NCBI GenBank assembly: GCA_948470335.1
Contig: CAOKOL010000004.1
Span: 62,001 to 126,000 of the forward strand
Reading direction: 5' to 3'
DNA length: 64,000 nucleotides
Source: an uncultured Lachnospiraceae bacterium
GTDB taxonomy: Bacteria > Bacillota > Clostridia > Lachnospirales > Lachnospiraceae
Part shown: positions 55,228 through 64,000 of the stretch, piece by piece
How positions within the stretch are numbered: the stretch's first letter is position 1
Layout: each line of letters opens with the position of its first letter
Notes under the pieces: generated by a model
Told to the model about the DNA's origin: nothing
The model's database searches: none
What the model saw: the letters and a program-made list of their open reading frames with translations, nothing else
Translations under genes and position numbers: made by a program

Positions 55228-56625
55228 TCACCCTTTCCTTTCATAAGCGTTCAGCGCTTCCAGCGCCTCCTTCGACATCGGAAGAATCACAATAATATTA
55301 AACACCGTCATCAGGCCAACTCCCACATCCCCCAGATCCCACACAAAAGTATAGGCGGCCAGCCCGCCGACAAACAGCATCACCAGCGCCAGCAGCTTAT
55401 AGGCCGTCTGAGAAAACCAGTTGTCGCCGAACAGATAGGCCACGTTGGAGCGGGCATAAAACAGAATGCCGATAAAGGTAGAAAAACAGAACAGCCACAA
55501 AGTCAGGGCGATAAACACCACGCCGAACTGCCCCATATGGTATTCCATGGAAGCCTGCAAAAGATCCATGCCGCCCAGCCCGGCCGTCAGCGCCTCCGGC
55601 GTAATCAGCATAATCAGCGCCGTACAGCTGCAGATCACAATCGTATCAATAAACACCCCCAGCGCCTGCAACAGCCCGGTTTTCACCGGATGGGAGGTAT
55701 CTCCTGCGGCAGCGGCACAGGGAGCCGACCCGGAACCGGCTTCATTGGAAAACAGTCCCCGCTTCACGCCGTTCATCACCACGGCCCCAAAACCGCCCGC
55801 CACAGCCTGACGAAAACCGAAAGCTTCCTGAAAAATGCGCTGAAACACAAATGGCAGAACCGTAATATTCTTCAAAATCAAAAACACTGTCATCAGAAAG
55901 TAACAGACCGCCATCACCGGCACCAAAATATCCAGAACCCTGACCGTGGCATTTTTCCGCAGCACAATCACCGCCGCCAGAATCACCAGAACAACGGTGG
56001 TGTAAAGAGGAGGAATCCGAAAGGCGTTCTGAAAGGCCGAGGCCACCGAATTGCTGATTACCTGACTGATGCCGCACCAGCAGATCAGCCCGGAAACCGC
56101 AAACAGGACGGCCAGTACCGAATACCGTCGCTTTCTGCCCCCCAGCTTCTGTTCCATAAAATCATGAATATAATAAGCGGGACCGCCTCTGTATCCGCCG
56201 TACAGCGGGTCCTTTTCCTTATGTAACTGGGCCAGCGTGGCCTCGATAAAAGCGGTGGAAGAACCGATCAGCGCCGAAAGCCACATCCAGAACACCGCCC
56301 CTGCGCCGCCTGCGGAGATGGCCGCCACCACGCCGATCATATTTCCCATGCCTACCCTGGTGGCCGTGGACACCACCAGCGCCTGCAGACCGGAAATCGC
56401 GGTGCCGGAAGAACCGCTGCGCTTCTCCGTCATCGCCCGGACCATCTCCGGAAACATGCGGATGGGAAGAAACCGGGTCCGCACGGTGAAATAAACGCCT
56501 GTGGGAATTAGCAGCAGAACCAAAAGGGAAATACCGAGAGAACCGCCGCCCGGAAGAGGCAGCGTAATCAGATCTCCCCACAGAAATTGATATACCACCG
56601 AAATCATTTTTACAGTTGTATCCAT
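55228..56625 (-). CDS. alanine/glycine:cation symporter (AGCS family)
   Basis: A 465-residue membrane transporter importing alanine or glycine with Na+. The family block GMGNMIGVVAAISAGGAGAVFWMW is at ~90-114 (ATRVGMGNMIG), and GLFSNEAGSGSAPCAAAA near 288-305 is diagnostic. About ten helices. The frame opens at 56673, but ATG 56625 has GAGGGGG upstream and starts the mature-like N-terminus. It is a single gene between an intergenic stretch and the moxR cluster. Confidence 0.93.
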   Translation of the reverse strand: MDTTVKMISVVYQFLWGDLITLPLPGGGSLGISLLVLLLIPTGVYFTVRTRFLPIRMFPEMVRAMTEKRSGSSGTAISGLQALVVSTATRVGMGNMIGVVAAISAGGAGAVFWMWLSALIGSSTAFIEATLAQLHKEKDPLYGGYRGGPAYYIHDFMEQKLGGRKRRYSVLAVLFAVSGLICWCGISQVISNSVASAFQNAFRIPPLYTTVVLVILAAVIVLRKNATVRVLDILVPVMAVCYFLMTVFLILKNITVLPFVFQRIFQEAFGFRQAVAGGFGAVVMNGVKRGLFSNEAGSGSAPCAAAAGDTSHPVKTGLLQALGVFIDTIVICSCTALIMLITPEALTAGLGGMDLLQASMEYHMGQFGVVFIALTLWLFCFSTFIGILFYARSNVAYLFGDNWFSQTAYKLLALVMLFVGGLAAYTFVWDLGDVGVGLMTVFNIIVILPMSKEALEALNAYERKG

Positions 56626-56998
56626 ATTGTTATCTGTCCCCCTCAAATACGGACTGTTATGTACCGCCGGCACATTATTACAAAATAACAGCCCTTATAA
56701 TAATCAGTATTTCCCGATACCCCCTTCTGCTGCCCCCGAAAAAGAGAGTTTGTACATATATATTTTTCATCGGACAAACCACAGTAAGGTGCTTTTCACA
56801 GTGCCACGATTTGCACTGATGTACCCAACTAATAGCCGACACGAGTTTTACTCACAGAGGTAGTGACGTGGCAGACAAATGACCGGATCAGATAAAAGAA
56901 ATTAAACCGACTCTGAAAACGAAATGTATTGCGTTAATCTGCCGTCCGGCAGCGCGGGGCAGGCTGTTCTTTCCTGCCCGTCTGTTCTTTCCTGCCCA
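56626..56998. other. intergenic region between the symporter and XRE genes
   Basis: No gene is visible. On the minus strand GTTTGT/ACAAAC could form a hairpin near 56745-56780 in the symporter leader. Near 56957-56999 a 16-nt block CTGTTCTTTCCTGCCC occurs twice in tandem, and GGGGCAGG/CCTGCCC can pair there, just past the XRE stop. I see no riboswitch or tRNA. Confidence 0.5.
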
Positions 56999-57409
56999 TC
57001 AGCGGTTTTCTTCCTCCGCATCCGCTTCTACAGGCTCTCCTGTCTTATAATCTCTGACATTACGGATCACCGATTTGGCAATCTCATACAGAATGTCACG
57101 CTCCTCCCCGGTACAGCTCTCCAGAAAATCGAAGACCGGATGCCTTTTATATTCCCCGTCCTCCGATACACGGTTATTATGAACACCAAAATAGAGATAC
57201 TCATAAGTCGTATGATAAAACGCGCGCAGCTTTTCCGCCAGTTTTCTCGAAAGAGGAATGGCACCGCGCTCGGCCTGTCCGTAATAATTGGACGTATAGC
57301 CAATTCTGTCACAGAGCTCTTCCTGCGTCAGCCCTGCCATCACACGCAGTTTTAACAACCTGTCCGCTACTGTATTTTCCGGAAGTTCAATATCTGGTTT
57401 TTTACGCAT
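56999..57409 (-). CDS. XRE-family helix-turn-helix regulator
   Basis: A 136-residue DNA-binding protein. The Cro/CI HTH is at ~18-70 (LRVMAGLTQEELCDRIGYTS, then YYGQAERGAIPLSRKLAEKL). The C-terminal ~60 residues are acidic and of unknown role. ATG 57409 has AAGGAG upstream. It stands alone, so its target is not evident; nearby AT-rich DNA with two TGCGGAA copies (near 57440 and 57510) could be its own operator, which is only a guess. Confidence 0.85.
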   Translation of the reverse strand: MRKKPDIELPENTVADRLLKLRVMAGLTQEELCDRIGYTSNYYGQAERGAIPLSRKLAEKLRAFYHTTYEYLYFGVHNNRVSEDGEYKRHPVFDFLESCTGEERDILYEIAKSVIRNVRDYKTGEPVEADAEEENR

Positions 57410-57652
57410 TACTCAGCACTCCTTTTTTATAATGGTACTGAATTTCCGCATATTTTAACAGTTAGGGAAAAGGATGAATTAATAGTGATAAAAAAGAATA
57501 ATAATAAAATGCGGAACTGTCACAGCGGCAGACTAGCCGGATATTTGCATATTTCCAGCCTGCCCAAACAGAACCTTCATGCTTTTGCAAAGCGCTTTCT
57601 ATTGTGAAAAGTTCGAAAAATTATTTTAATTGGAGTATTTTTTCATTGAACT
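57410..57652. other. AT-rich region upstream of the XRE gene
   Basis: About 240 nt without a gene. It should contain the XRE promoter, but I see no clear -35/-10 pair. No repeat of the other families is present. Confidence 0.4.
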
Positions 57653-57688
57653 GAAAAGAACCGCAAACACAAAAGCGCTGCGGTCCTT
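57653..57688 (-). terminator. terminator of tmRNA
   Basis: On the minus strand AGGACCGCA pairs with TGCGGTTCT and is followed by TTTC, about 105 nt past the mature tmRNA end. The gap implies a 3' trailer removed by processing. Confidence 0.65.
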
Positions 57689-57793
57689 TATATTCGGAAG
57701 TATACTGATCTGCCGGATGATGTGCCGCCTGTTCTCGGAGCAACGGGAGGATATGGGCAAATCATCTGACTCACGGATATAACCGGTGAAAAG

Positions 57794-58128
57794 TGGAGCA
57801 GGCGGGAATCGGACCCGCGTCCAGAAAACCATTCATTGTACTTCTACTATCATAGCTGTTTTTTTCGGATTCCCTCCGGCGGACGGCAAACAGCAGCCTT
57901 CCGCTTTCGGTAGCTTCATCTTACGCCCATATGCGCAAAGCTTAGCATATGTCGTTTCTCACATAAGTCGATGCCAGGAACCCGGCGTGTGAGTGCGCCG
58001 GGGCTGACAACTGCCTTAGGCAGCGTATGCTAAATTATCTTCAGCGTTTATATTTATGGTGTCATTTAACGCATAACTGCGGATAGCTTCTCCAACTTCA
58101 AATCCCCTGTCGAAACCAGTACTGCCCC
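57794..58128 (-). ncRNA. ssrA: tmRNA (SsrA)
   Basis: A 335-nt one-piece tmRNA that rescues stalled ribosomes with SmpB. The 5' end GGGGCAG pairs with CTGCTCC at the 3' end, and the T-loop arm reads GCGGGTCCGATTCCCGC. After the 5' TGGTTTCGACAGG block comes the tag frame, ending NDTININAEDNLAYAA before TAA. CCA is not encoded: the gene stops at the discriminator A (57794) followed by CTT, so CCA must be added later. smpB lies 43 nt upstream. Confidence 0.96.
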
Positions 58129-58146
58129 ATATTCGATTGGATCAAT

Positions 58147-58175
58147 AGCTTATCAGATTTTTTTCGATTTGTCAA
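58147..58175 (-). promoter_or_regulatory. sigma-A promoter of tmRNA
   Basis: On the minus strand TTGACA (58175-58170), 17 nt and TAAGCT (58152-58147). Its -35 overlaps the smpB stop codon, so tmRNA has its own promoter inside the rnr-smpB unit. Confidence 0.65.
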
Positions 58176-58642
58176 TACAGATTTTTTACCTTAAATTCTT
58201 TTTCCGCTTCCCTGCGCTGGTCTTTCTTTGCGATATCTTCCCGCTTGTCATACAGCTTCTTGCCCCGTGCCAGGCCGATCTCCACCTTGGCCAGACTTCC
58301 CCGGAAATAGACCTGCAGCGGCACCAGCGTATATCCTTTCTGGGCCAGGGCGCCGGCCAGCTTGTTGATCTGGCTCCGGTGCAGCAGAAGCTTGCGCACG
58401 CGCAGCGGGTCCTTATTGAAAATATTGCCCTTTTCATAAGGACTGATGTGCATCCCGTAAATCATAACCTCGCCTTTACTGTCAATACGGATAAACGATT
58501 CCTTGATGCTGCATTTCCCCATGCGCAGGGACTTCACCTCGGTTCCCGCCAGGGTGATCCCCGCCTCATAGGTGTCTTCTATAAAATAGTCAAATCTGGC
58601 TTTTTTGTTGTTTGCCACCAGTTTAAAATGATCTTTGGACAT
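58172..58642 (-). CDS. smpB: tmRNA-binding protein SmpB
   Basis: A 156-residue protein that binds the tRNA-like end of tmRNA and brings it to stalled ribosomes. The beta-barrel contains [25 protein letters not shown] in part (residues ~26-50) and [11 protein letters not shown]; the basic tail ([13 protein letters not shown]) is the part that enters the mRNA channel. It starts 2 nt after the rnr stop with GGAGAG upstream and directly precedes ssrA, a classic order. Confidence 0.97.
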   Translation of the reverse strand: MSKDHFKLVANNKKARFDYFIEDTYEAGITLAGTEVKSLRMGKCSIKESFIRIDSKGEVMIYGMHISPYEKGNIFNKDPLRVRKLLLHRSQINKLAGALAQKGYTLVPLQVYFRGSLAKVEIGLARGKKLYDKREDIAKKDQRREAEKEFKVKNLY

Positions 58643-58644
58643 CC

Positions 58645-60756
58645 TTACTCTCCTTCGCCCTCCGGACTCGTTTCACTGCTTTCTTCTTCCATTGTAAACC
58701 ACACTGTTTTTGCAGTCAAGTCGGCTTCTTTCACCTGCACCCGGACACGCTGGCCCAGTTTGTAGGTTTTTCCTGTGTGTTCTCCCCGCATTTCATATTC
58801 CTGGTCGGAAAATATATAGTAGTCATCCAGAAGCTCCGTCACATGAACCAGGCCCTCCACCGTATTTTCCAGCTCTACATAGATGCCCCAGGCCGTCACA
58901 CCGGAAATCACGCCGTCGAAAACATCTCCCACAAAATCCGCCATATATTCCACTTTTTTGACTTTTTCCGTCTCCCGCTCCGCCTCGTCGGCCTTTCGCT
59001 CCTGGTCGCTGCAGGTTTTGGCCACCTCCGGCAGCAGCGTCTCATAGTGTTCCAGGCGTTCTTCATTCAGCGCGCCTCTCAGATTTTCTTTGATAATCCG
59101 GTGAATCTGCAGATCGGGATATCTGCGGATCGGCGAAGTAAAATGACAGTAATACTGCGCGGCCAGCCCGAAATGTCCGATACACTCCGCAGTATACCTC
59201 GCCTGCTTCAGTGAGCGCAGCGTCAGCCGGCTGATCAGCGCTTCCTGGGGAGAATCCTGAATTTTTACCAGCAGCTTCTGCAGCTCTTTGGGATGAATCT
59301 CTGACTTTACCCCCTTGATTCCATAGCCGAAATTCCGGATAAACAGCGCCAGCTTCCGAATCCGGTCCGGGGCGGGTACCTCATGCGTCCGGTATATAAA
59401 GGGCAGCTCCTGCCAGAAAAAATCCTCCGCAATCGTCTCATTGGCCGCCAGCATAAAGTCTTCGATTATCTTCGTGGCGTCATTCCGCTCATACGGATGG
59501 ATATCCGTCGGATGCCCCTGTGTATCCAGTACAATCCGGCTCTCCGGAAAATCAAAGTCCAGAGCGCCTCTTGCCTTTCTTTTCTCCCGCATCAGGCCGG
59601 CAAGCTCGTTCATCAGATGAAACAGGGGAACCAGTGCCCCATATTCATCGTCACACCCTGACGGGCACAGGCCTCCTGCCCCGTCAGAGGTCTGTGTAAA
59701 TGAATGTTCTCGGGTGTTCTTTGACGGACAGACCGCACACTCTCCGACGGAATCCTGCATTGCGGAACAGCATTGCGTATCTTTCGGAGAATCACTAAGA
59801 ATCCGGTTGACCTCCGTATAAGACATGCGCCTGTCCACCCGGATCACCGTTTCCTCGATGCTGTGCCCGATCACGGTCCCCTTTTCATCCACCTCCATCA
59901 GACAGCTCAAAGCCAGCCGGTCCTCCCCGGCGTTCAGAGAGCAGATGCCGTTGGACAGCCGGTGGGGCAGCATGGGGATCACCCGGTCCACCAGATACAC
60001 GCTGGTGCCCCGGCGCAGTGCTTCACGGTCCAGTGGCGATCCTTCCGCAACATAATGGGACACGTCGGCGATATGGACGCCCAGATGATACGTTCCGCCC
60101 TCTTTTGAAAGGGTGACGGCATCATCAAGATCTTTGGCGTCCTCACCGTCTATGGTCACGGTCAGCAAATGGCGCAGATCGGTACGCCCTTCCCGCTCCG
60201 CCTCCGACACGCAGTCCGGCACCTGCTCCGTCTGCGCCATCACCCGGGCTGAGAAATCCGTTCTCAGGTCGAAAGCTCTGACAATGGACAGAATATCCAC
60301 GCCCGGATCTCCTACATGCCCCAGGATCTCCGTAATCTCTCCCTCCGGCCTGTGGATGCCGTCGCCGTATTTTTTGATTCTGGCCACCGCCTTATGGCCG
60401 GTTACGGCACCGCGTTCTTTTCCCCTGGGGATATAAATGTCTGTTCCCACTTTCCCCTGGTCCGGAACCAGAAAACCGCCGCCCTTCGTCTTCTCATAGG
60501 TTCCTACCACGGTCCGGATCTCTCTCGTCACAACACGCAGAATCTTCCCTTCCGGCCGCCGGCCCTTCTCTCCGGGCCGCACAACCGCTGCCAGCACCTG
60601 ATCTCCGTTCATGGCGCCCATGGTATTTTCTTCCGCAATATAAATATCTTCCTTTTCCCCCTCCGCCGTCACAAAGCCAAACCGCTTCTGACTGCCGCGG
60701 AACACGCCCTGTACGGCATCTTCGGGAATCATTGTTTCGTTTTTCTTTTTTTCCAT
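58645..60756 (-). CDS. rnr: ribonuclease R with Cys-rich insertion
   Basis: A 703-residue 3'-5' exoribonuclease that degrades structured RNA and, with SmpB, tmRNA-tagged messages. Order: N-terminal cold-shock domains (~15-150), RNB catalytic domain with [16 protein letters not shown] near 200-216, and a C-terminal S1 domain ([20 protein letters not shown]). Between [12 protein letters not shown] and [14 protein letters not shown] (residues ~320-371) there are about 40 more residues than usual, with six Cys (QCC, ECAVC, LCPSGC). The short C-terminus lacks the Lys-rich tail of E. coli RNase R. smpB and ssrA follow. Confidence 0.95.
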   Translation of the reverse strand: MEKKKNETMIPEDAVQGVFRGSQKRFGFVTAEGEKEDIYIAEENTMGAMNGDQVLAAVVRPGEKGRRPEGKILRVVTREIRTVVGTYEKTKGGGFLVPDQGKVGTDIYIPRGKERGAVTGHKAVARIKKYGDGIHRPEGEITEILGHVGDPGVDILSIVRAFDLRTDFSARVMAQTEQVPDCVSEAEREGRTDLRHLLTVTIDGEDAKDLDDAVTLSKEGGTYHLGVHIADVSHYVAEGSPLDREALRRGTSVYLVDRVIPMLPHRLSNGICSLNAGEDRLALSCLMEVDEKGTVIGHSIEETVIRVDRRMSYTEVNRILSDSPKDTQCCSAMQDSVGECAVCPSKNTREHSFTQTSDGAGGLCPSGCDDEYGALVPLFHLMNELAGLMREKRKARGALDFDFPESRIVLDTQGHPTDIHPYERNDATKIIEDFMLAANETIAEDFFWQELPFIYRTHEVPAPDRIRKLALFIRNFGYGIKGVKSEIHPKELQKLLVKIQDSPQEALISRLTLRSLKQARYTAECIGHFGLAAQYYCHFTSPIRRYPDLQIHRIIKENLRGALNEERLEHYETLLPEVAKTCSDQERKADEAERETEKVKKVEYMADFVGDVFDGVISGVTAWGIYVELENTVEGLVHVTELLDDYYIFSDQEYEMRGEHTGKTYKLGQRVRVQVKEADLTAKTVWFTMEEESSETSPEGEGE

Positions 60757-60800
60757 AAACCACCTTGAAATAGAAATATTCTGCCTTACCGCCGCAGTGT

Positions 60801-60862
60801 GATCCTGCCCGGAGGGCTTTTTGTATCACAGGGAAGTACACAGGACTTCCCTGTGATACAAA
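60801..60862. repeat. family C dispersed hairpin repeat, copy 3
   Basis: CCTGCCCGGAGGGCTTTTT then TTGTATCACAGGGAAGT and its exact complement ACTTCCCTGTGATACAA around 7 nt (17-bp perfect arms). It lies behind the secG terminator and before rnr. A right-half fragment (CCTGTGATACAA) is at 61496-61507 behind eno. Confidence 0.9.
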
Positions 60863-60893
60863 AAAAACCGCTTACATCCTCATCGTAAGCGGT
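60861..60893 (-). terminator. terminator of secG
   Basis: On the minus strand ACCGCTTAC pairs perfectly with GTAAGCGGT around 9 nt and runs into TTTTTTT. Confidence 0.92.
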
Positions 60894-60927
60894 AGTCTTT
60901 CAGTTCGTCTCTCTTAAGTCAGATAAA

Positions 60928-61164
60928 TCAGATCATATTCAAAAGCAGCGCAACCACAAAAAACGCAATTGCCACATATTTTGTGCTTTTCTCTATCTTC
61001 CCCTCAAGGGTACGTCCTTTATTCTTCTCCCAGAAAGATTCGGCAGCGCCGCTGATAGAACCGGTCAGACCGGCAGACTTTCCTTCCTGAGCCATTACGA
61101 TTACGGTCAATATAATACAGATCAATACAAAAACAACGGTAAGAACGATCTTTAATGTTCCCAT
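60928..61164 (-). CDS. secG: preprotein translocase subunit SecG
   Basis: A 78-residue membrane protein of the SecYEG channel: helix 1 (about residues 5-25), a Gly/Ser loop (GLTGSISGAAESFWEKNKGRT) and helix 2 (about 57-76). The frame opens at 61224, but ATG 61164 has AGGAGGTG 8 nt upstream and fits SecG. It has its own promoter at 61196-61224 and a terminator, so it is a single gene before rnr. Confidence 0.93.
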   Translation of the reverse strand: MGTLKIVLTVVFVLICIILTVIVMAQEGKSAGLTGSISGAAESFWEKNKGRTLEGKIEKSTKYVAIAFFVVALLLNMI

Positions 61165-61195
61165 TTTTTCACACCTCCTATGGCCAAACACAGGT

Positions 61196-61224
61196 ATCGT
61201 ACCATAAAAGACCATGAATTTCAA
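61196..61224 (-). promoter_or_regulatory. sigma-A promoter of secG
   Basis: On the minus strand TTGAAA (61224-61219), 17 nt and TACGAT (61201-61196), with a ~30-nt leader. Confidence 0.75.
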
Positions 61225-61417
61225 GCCCCCTGGACGAGTTTCTTAAAATTCTTAACCTCAAATACACCAATCTCACAGAACCTTTATTTATAAATACGCA
61301 GATTTTATTCACAATACGTTTATAGATTCTCCATAATTGCTCTTAATATGCAATCCTGAAGTAGTCCAGATATGTTTTGTATTTGTCCTGTGCCGCATCG
61401 CCTCAAAACATCACCTC
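61225..61417. other. AT-rich interval between secG and eno
   Basis: About 190 nt without a gene, hairpin or motif I can name. Behind it come the eno terminator (61418-61459) and the family C fragment. Confidence 0.4.
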
Positions 61418-61459
61418 AAAAGCAACAGAAGCAGCCTGCCGACAGGCCGCCCCTGTTGC
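61418..61459 (-). terminator. terminator of eno
   Basis: On the minus strand GCAACAG pairs with CTGTTGC, with an inner GGCCTG/CAGGC stem, followed by TTTTG, about 70 nt after the eno stop. Confidence 0.75.
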
Positions 61460-61529
61460 CATCCGAATAAGAATTCTGCTTTGCAGGATTCTCCGCCTGT
61501 GATACAAAAAACAGCCGAATACGTTCCCT

Positions 61530-62852
61530 TTACTTCCCTGCCGGTATCTTCCAGTCCTCAAAAGGATTCTGATAGATCGCCATCCGCCCCAGCGCGCCGT
61601 CAATCCGCAGAAGCTGATTGTATTTGGCGTTTCTGTCGGAGCGGCAGGGCGCGCCGGTTTTGATCTGGCCCGCATTGACCGCCACGGCGATGTCCGCGAT
61701 CGTGGCGTCCTCCGTTTCTCCGGACCGGTGGGAAATCACGCAGCGGTATCCCGCTTTCTGGGCCATCTGAATCGCCTCAAAGCTCTCGGTAAGCGTTCCG
61801 ATCTGATTTACTTTAACCAGAATCGCGTTGGCCGTATGGTTTTTAATTCCCTGAGACAGCCGCTTCGTGTTGGTGACAAACAGATCGTCTCCCACCAACT
61901 GCACTTTCTGGCCCAGCCGTTCCGTCATCATTTTCCATCCTTCCCAGTCTTCCTCGTGAAGCCCGTCCTCAATGGAGACAATGGGAAATTCCCCGCACAG
62001 ACCGCCCAGATAGGAAACCATTTCCTCTGCGCTGCGGACGACCTTTTCCCCTTTCATCTTACTTTCTCCCGGAAAATAATAGCCGCCCTCATCCTTGGAA
62101 TACAGTTCGCTGGAAGCGGCATCCATGGCAAAACAGATATCATGGCCGGGCCGGTAGCCTGCCTTCTCAACGGCCTGCATCAGATAGGTAAATACTTCTC
62201 TTGCATCCTTCATATCCGGCGCGAATCCGCCCTCGTCGCCCACAGCCGTGGAAAGCCCCTTCTCATTCAGGATTCCTTTCAGCGTATGATACACTTCCGT
62301 ACACATCCGGATACCGTTGGACATGCAGTCCGCCCCCACCGGCATAATCATAAATTCCTGCAGATCCACCGTATTATCCGCATGCTTGCCGCCGTTTAAT
62401 ACGTTCATCATGGGCACGGGAAGCTGTCTTGCCCGAAATCCGCCCAGATAAAAATAAAGGGGAACCCCCAGAGCCGCCGCCGCCGCTTTTGCAGATGCCA
62501 AAGACACGCCCAGAATGGCATTGGCGCCCAGGTTTCCTTTATTGTCCGTGCCGTCGGCCCGGTTCAGAAGATAGTCGATATTGCCCTGATCCAGAACGCT
62601 CTGTCCTCTTAAAAGCTCACAGAATTCCGTATTGATATGATGAACCGCAATTTTCACGCCGTTTCCGTGATAACGGTTCTCCCCGTCCCGCAGCTCCACC
62701 GCCTCGAATTTTCCGGTGGAAGCCCCTGACGGCACGCTGGCCCGGCCCGTCACGCCGTTTTCCAGTACCACATCCGCCTCCACCGTGGGATTCCCACGGG
62801 AATCCAGTACTTCCCTTCCGTAAACTGCTGCGATTGAAAAGGCTTTTTCCAT
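61530..62852 (-). CDS. eno: enolase (phosphopyruvate hydratase)
   Basis: A 440-residue glycolytic enzyme converting 2-phosphoglycerate to phosphoenolpyruvate. It has [13 protein letters not shown] near residues 14-26, [13 protein letters not shown], the Mg ligands in [20 protein letters not shown] and VGDDLFVTN, and SHRSGETED near the C-terminus. Length is normal. ATG 62852 has AGGAGG upstream. It is a single gene with its own terminator. Confidence 0.97.
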   Translation of the reverse strand: MEKAFSIAAVYGREVLDSRGNPTVEADVVLENGVTGRASVPSGASTGKFEAVELRDGENRYHGNGVKIAVHHINTEFCELLRGQSVLDQGNIDYLLNRADGTDNKGNLGANAILGVSLASAKAAAAALGVPLYFYLGGFRARQLPVPMMNVLNGGKHADNTVDLQEFMIMPVGADCMSNGIRMCTEVYHTLKGILNEKGLSTAVGDEGGFAPDMKDAREVFTYLMQAVEKAGYRPGHDICFAMDAASSELYSKDEGGYYFPGESKMKGEKVVRSAEEMVSYLGGLCGEFPIVSIEDGLHEEDWEGWKMMTERLGQKVQLVGDDLFVTNTKRLSQGIKNHTANAILVKVNQIGTLTESFEAIQMAQKAGYRCVISHRSGETEDATIADIAVAVNAGQIKTGAPCRSDRNAKYNQLLRIDGALGRMAIYQNPFEDWKIPAGK

Positions 62853-63060
62853 GGATTGTCCTCCTGATTCAAAAGTTTTCTTACAGTATTTGTGAAATCA
62901 GGGGATTCTATGCACTTATAAGAATCCGGCGTTTTCATCCGCACCAGATAATGATAATTCGAACCCACTTCCAATTGGGGCGGCTTTTGATTTTGGTATT
63001 ATCTTTCAGTGAGAATGATATGGTCATGGAACGGCTGATTGATGCGCTTATGGAAAACAT
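62853..63060. other. intergenic region upstream of eno
   Basis: About 210 nt with no gene I can support. It should hold the eno promoter; a TTGGAA box is seen but no good -10 at the right distance. Confidence 0.35.
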
Positions 63061-63098
63061 GAAAAGAGGGCTTCCGCAAAACCGCCGAAAGCCCTCTT
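63061..63098 (-). terminator. terminator after the MttB-family gene
   Basis: On the minus strand GAGGGCTT pairs with AAGCCCTC and is followed by TTTTC, about 20 nt after the stop. Confidence 0.85.
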
Positions 63099-63116
63099 TC
63101 ATATTTTTAAACCCTT

Positions 63117-64000
63117 TTACGCCTGCTTCTCCACAAACCGGATATAATCTGTTATCGCTTTCTCCTGTTCCCGGTCAAGCAGCGTCTCCGGCGCCTCGGA
63201 AAGAATCCGAACCACCCGCTCATGGGCTCTCTGGGCCGCGTCTTTCTTCCCTTCCGCTTCCCAGGCTTCTATCGTAGCCCAGTCGGATACGGTAGGCTGC
63301 CAGTAATCATGCATATAATCCAGCGTATTGTCCGACAGCAGGAAATCCTGACCCACGCCGGCCTCCGTCAGCTCGCTCAGATCCCAGCGCTCCTCGTCCA
63401 GACGCATTCCTTTTACCATCCAGCGGACACGGCCGATCAGCTCATCGTCCAGCACGGTCTTTTCCAGAGACGAGGTTAAAAGTCCGGCCAGAGAGCTTAC
63501 GGTCTGGCTGGTCAGATTCACGCCGGCCAGAGCAGAGAACAGGAAGCTCTGCATCGTTTCCATCCCCGCCTGGAAATCACAGACTTTAGAGCTGGTGACG
63601 CCGGTCTGGGCACGGGCCGGAAGGTGATAAAAATGCTTAAACATCTGAATTGATGTGGCCAGCATCAGCGCCGTATCGGGGCTTGCGCATTCCCAGGTGG
63701 CATAGCGCAGATTGCCGTATGTAAGAGACGCCGACATCACCACCGGAACGCCGGGTTTTACCAACTGGGCATAGACCAGGCATCCCAGCATTTCCGCAAT
63801 GGACAGAATCACCGTGGATATCAGGAAAATCGGGGAGGTGATCCCGGTCATGGGCGCGGACACGATAATAATCGGCTGATTGCGCTTCGCATACGTCCGG
63901 ATGCCGTCACAGACAAACTGAGACACCAGATACGGCGAATTCGGGCAGACCGCATGCCAGGTCAGATAATGCTCCTCAAGATATCCCATCTTTCCATAGG
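63117..64000 (-). CDS. MttB-family (trimethylamine/betaine) methyltransferase, C-terminal part
   Basis: Incomplete: the frame is open to the right edge, leaving the last 293 residues of a protein that is normally about 480. The blocks VSAPMTGITSPIFLISTVI, VPVVMSASLTYGNLRYATW and KVCDFQAGMETMQSFLF are typical of the MttB superfamily, which moves a methyl group from a quaternary or tertiary amine to a corrinoid protein. No in-frame TAG occurs in the part seen, so it is probably a non-pyrrolysine member, such as a betaine-type enzyme. Its corrinoid partner is not visible here; a decayed one lies at 19.3-19.5 kb. Confidence 0.88.
   Translation of the reverse strand, partial: YGKMGYLEEHYLTWHAVCPNSPYLVSQFVCDGIRTYAKRNQPIIIVSAPMTGITSPIFLISTVILSIAEMLGCLVYAQLVKPGVPVVMSASLTYGNLRYATWECASPDTALMLATSIQMFKHFYHLPARAQTGVTSSKVCDFQAGMETMQSFLFSALAGVNLTSQTVSSLAGLLTSSLEKTVLDDELIGRVRWMVKGMRLDEERWDLSELTEAGVGQDFLLSDNTLDYMHDYWQPTVSDWATIEAWEAEGKKDAAQRAHERVVRILSEAPETLLDREQEKAITDYIRFVEKQA

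Overview
This 64-kb window looks like chromosome of a Lachnospiraceae-type anaerobe (Clostridia, Bacillota). The evidence is consensus sigma-A promoters with 17-bp spacers, AGGAGG ribosome binding sites, a T-box in front of thrS, a BMP-type nucleoside ABC transporter, an Rnf-like flavoprotein locus, a DUF6110/P-type ATPase locus and an MttB-family methyltransferase. Most genes are on the minus strand. The plus strand carries aroF-tyrA-aroA, a TetR gene and a short accessory block near 19.6-21.4 kb.

Layout. 0-2.9 kb: a Type IIG-like restriction-modification gene (cut by the left edge) behind a small HTH gene, with a palindrome inside their shared consensus promoter. 2.9-12.2 kb: comF, recD2, an mreB paralog, cvfB, an acyl-ACP thioesterase, a dipeptidase and cardiolipin synthase. 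12.3-19.1 kb: an F1Fo ATP synthase operon (a, c, b, alpha, gamma, beta, epsilon) in which the C-terminal half of the delta subunit is fused to alpha and no separate atpH exists. The c-subunit gene is flanked by tandem ~105-bp imperfect palindromes. 19.3-21.4 kb: a decayed corrinoid-protein relic, a small gene with two in-frame amber codons, and two plus-strand genes of unknown function. 21.7-25.1 kb: a Fur-like regulator, a 26-residue peptide, DUF6110 and a heavy-metal P-type ATPase. 25.3-27.5 kb: thrS with its T-box. 27.5-32.2 kb: a reduced Rnf-like locus (RnfC-RnfD fusion, enlarged RnfG-like flavoprotein, divergent RnfE-like protein) without rnfA or rnfB. 32.4-37.7 kb: nucleoside ABC transporter. 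37.8-39.7 kb: AAA ATPase plus DUF4276 TOPRIM-like pair, a possible defence module. 39.8-45.7 kb: EF-G paralog and the aromatic amino acid operon. 45.8-57.4 kb: a large membrane protein, MATE pump, TetR, a MoxR-DUF58-transglutaminase cluster, an alanine/glycine symporter and an XRE regulator. 57.7-62.9 kb: tmRNA, smpB, rnr, secG and eno. The right edge holds the C-terminal part of an MttB-family methyltransferase.

The strongest unexplained signal is a family of ~105-bp imperfect hairpins between co-directional genes (8.5, 17.4-17.6, 17.9-18.2 and 24.2 kb). Their paired arms change in a compensatory way between copies, which argues for a maintained RNA or DNA structure. Next in interest are the delta-alpha ATP synthase fusion and the rnfA/rnfB-less Rnf-like complex. 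Two further dispersed hairpin families sit just beyond the 3' ends of minus-strand genes. All family names come from reading the sequence only; nothing was searched against a database.
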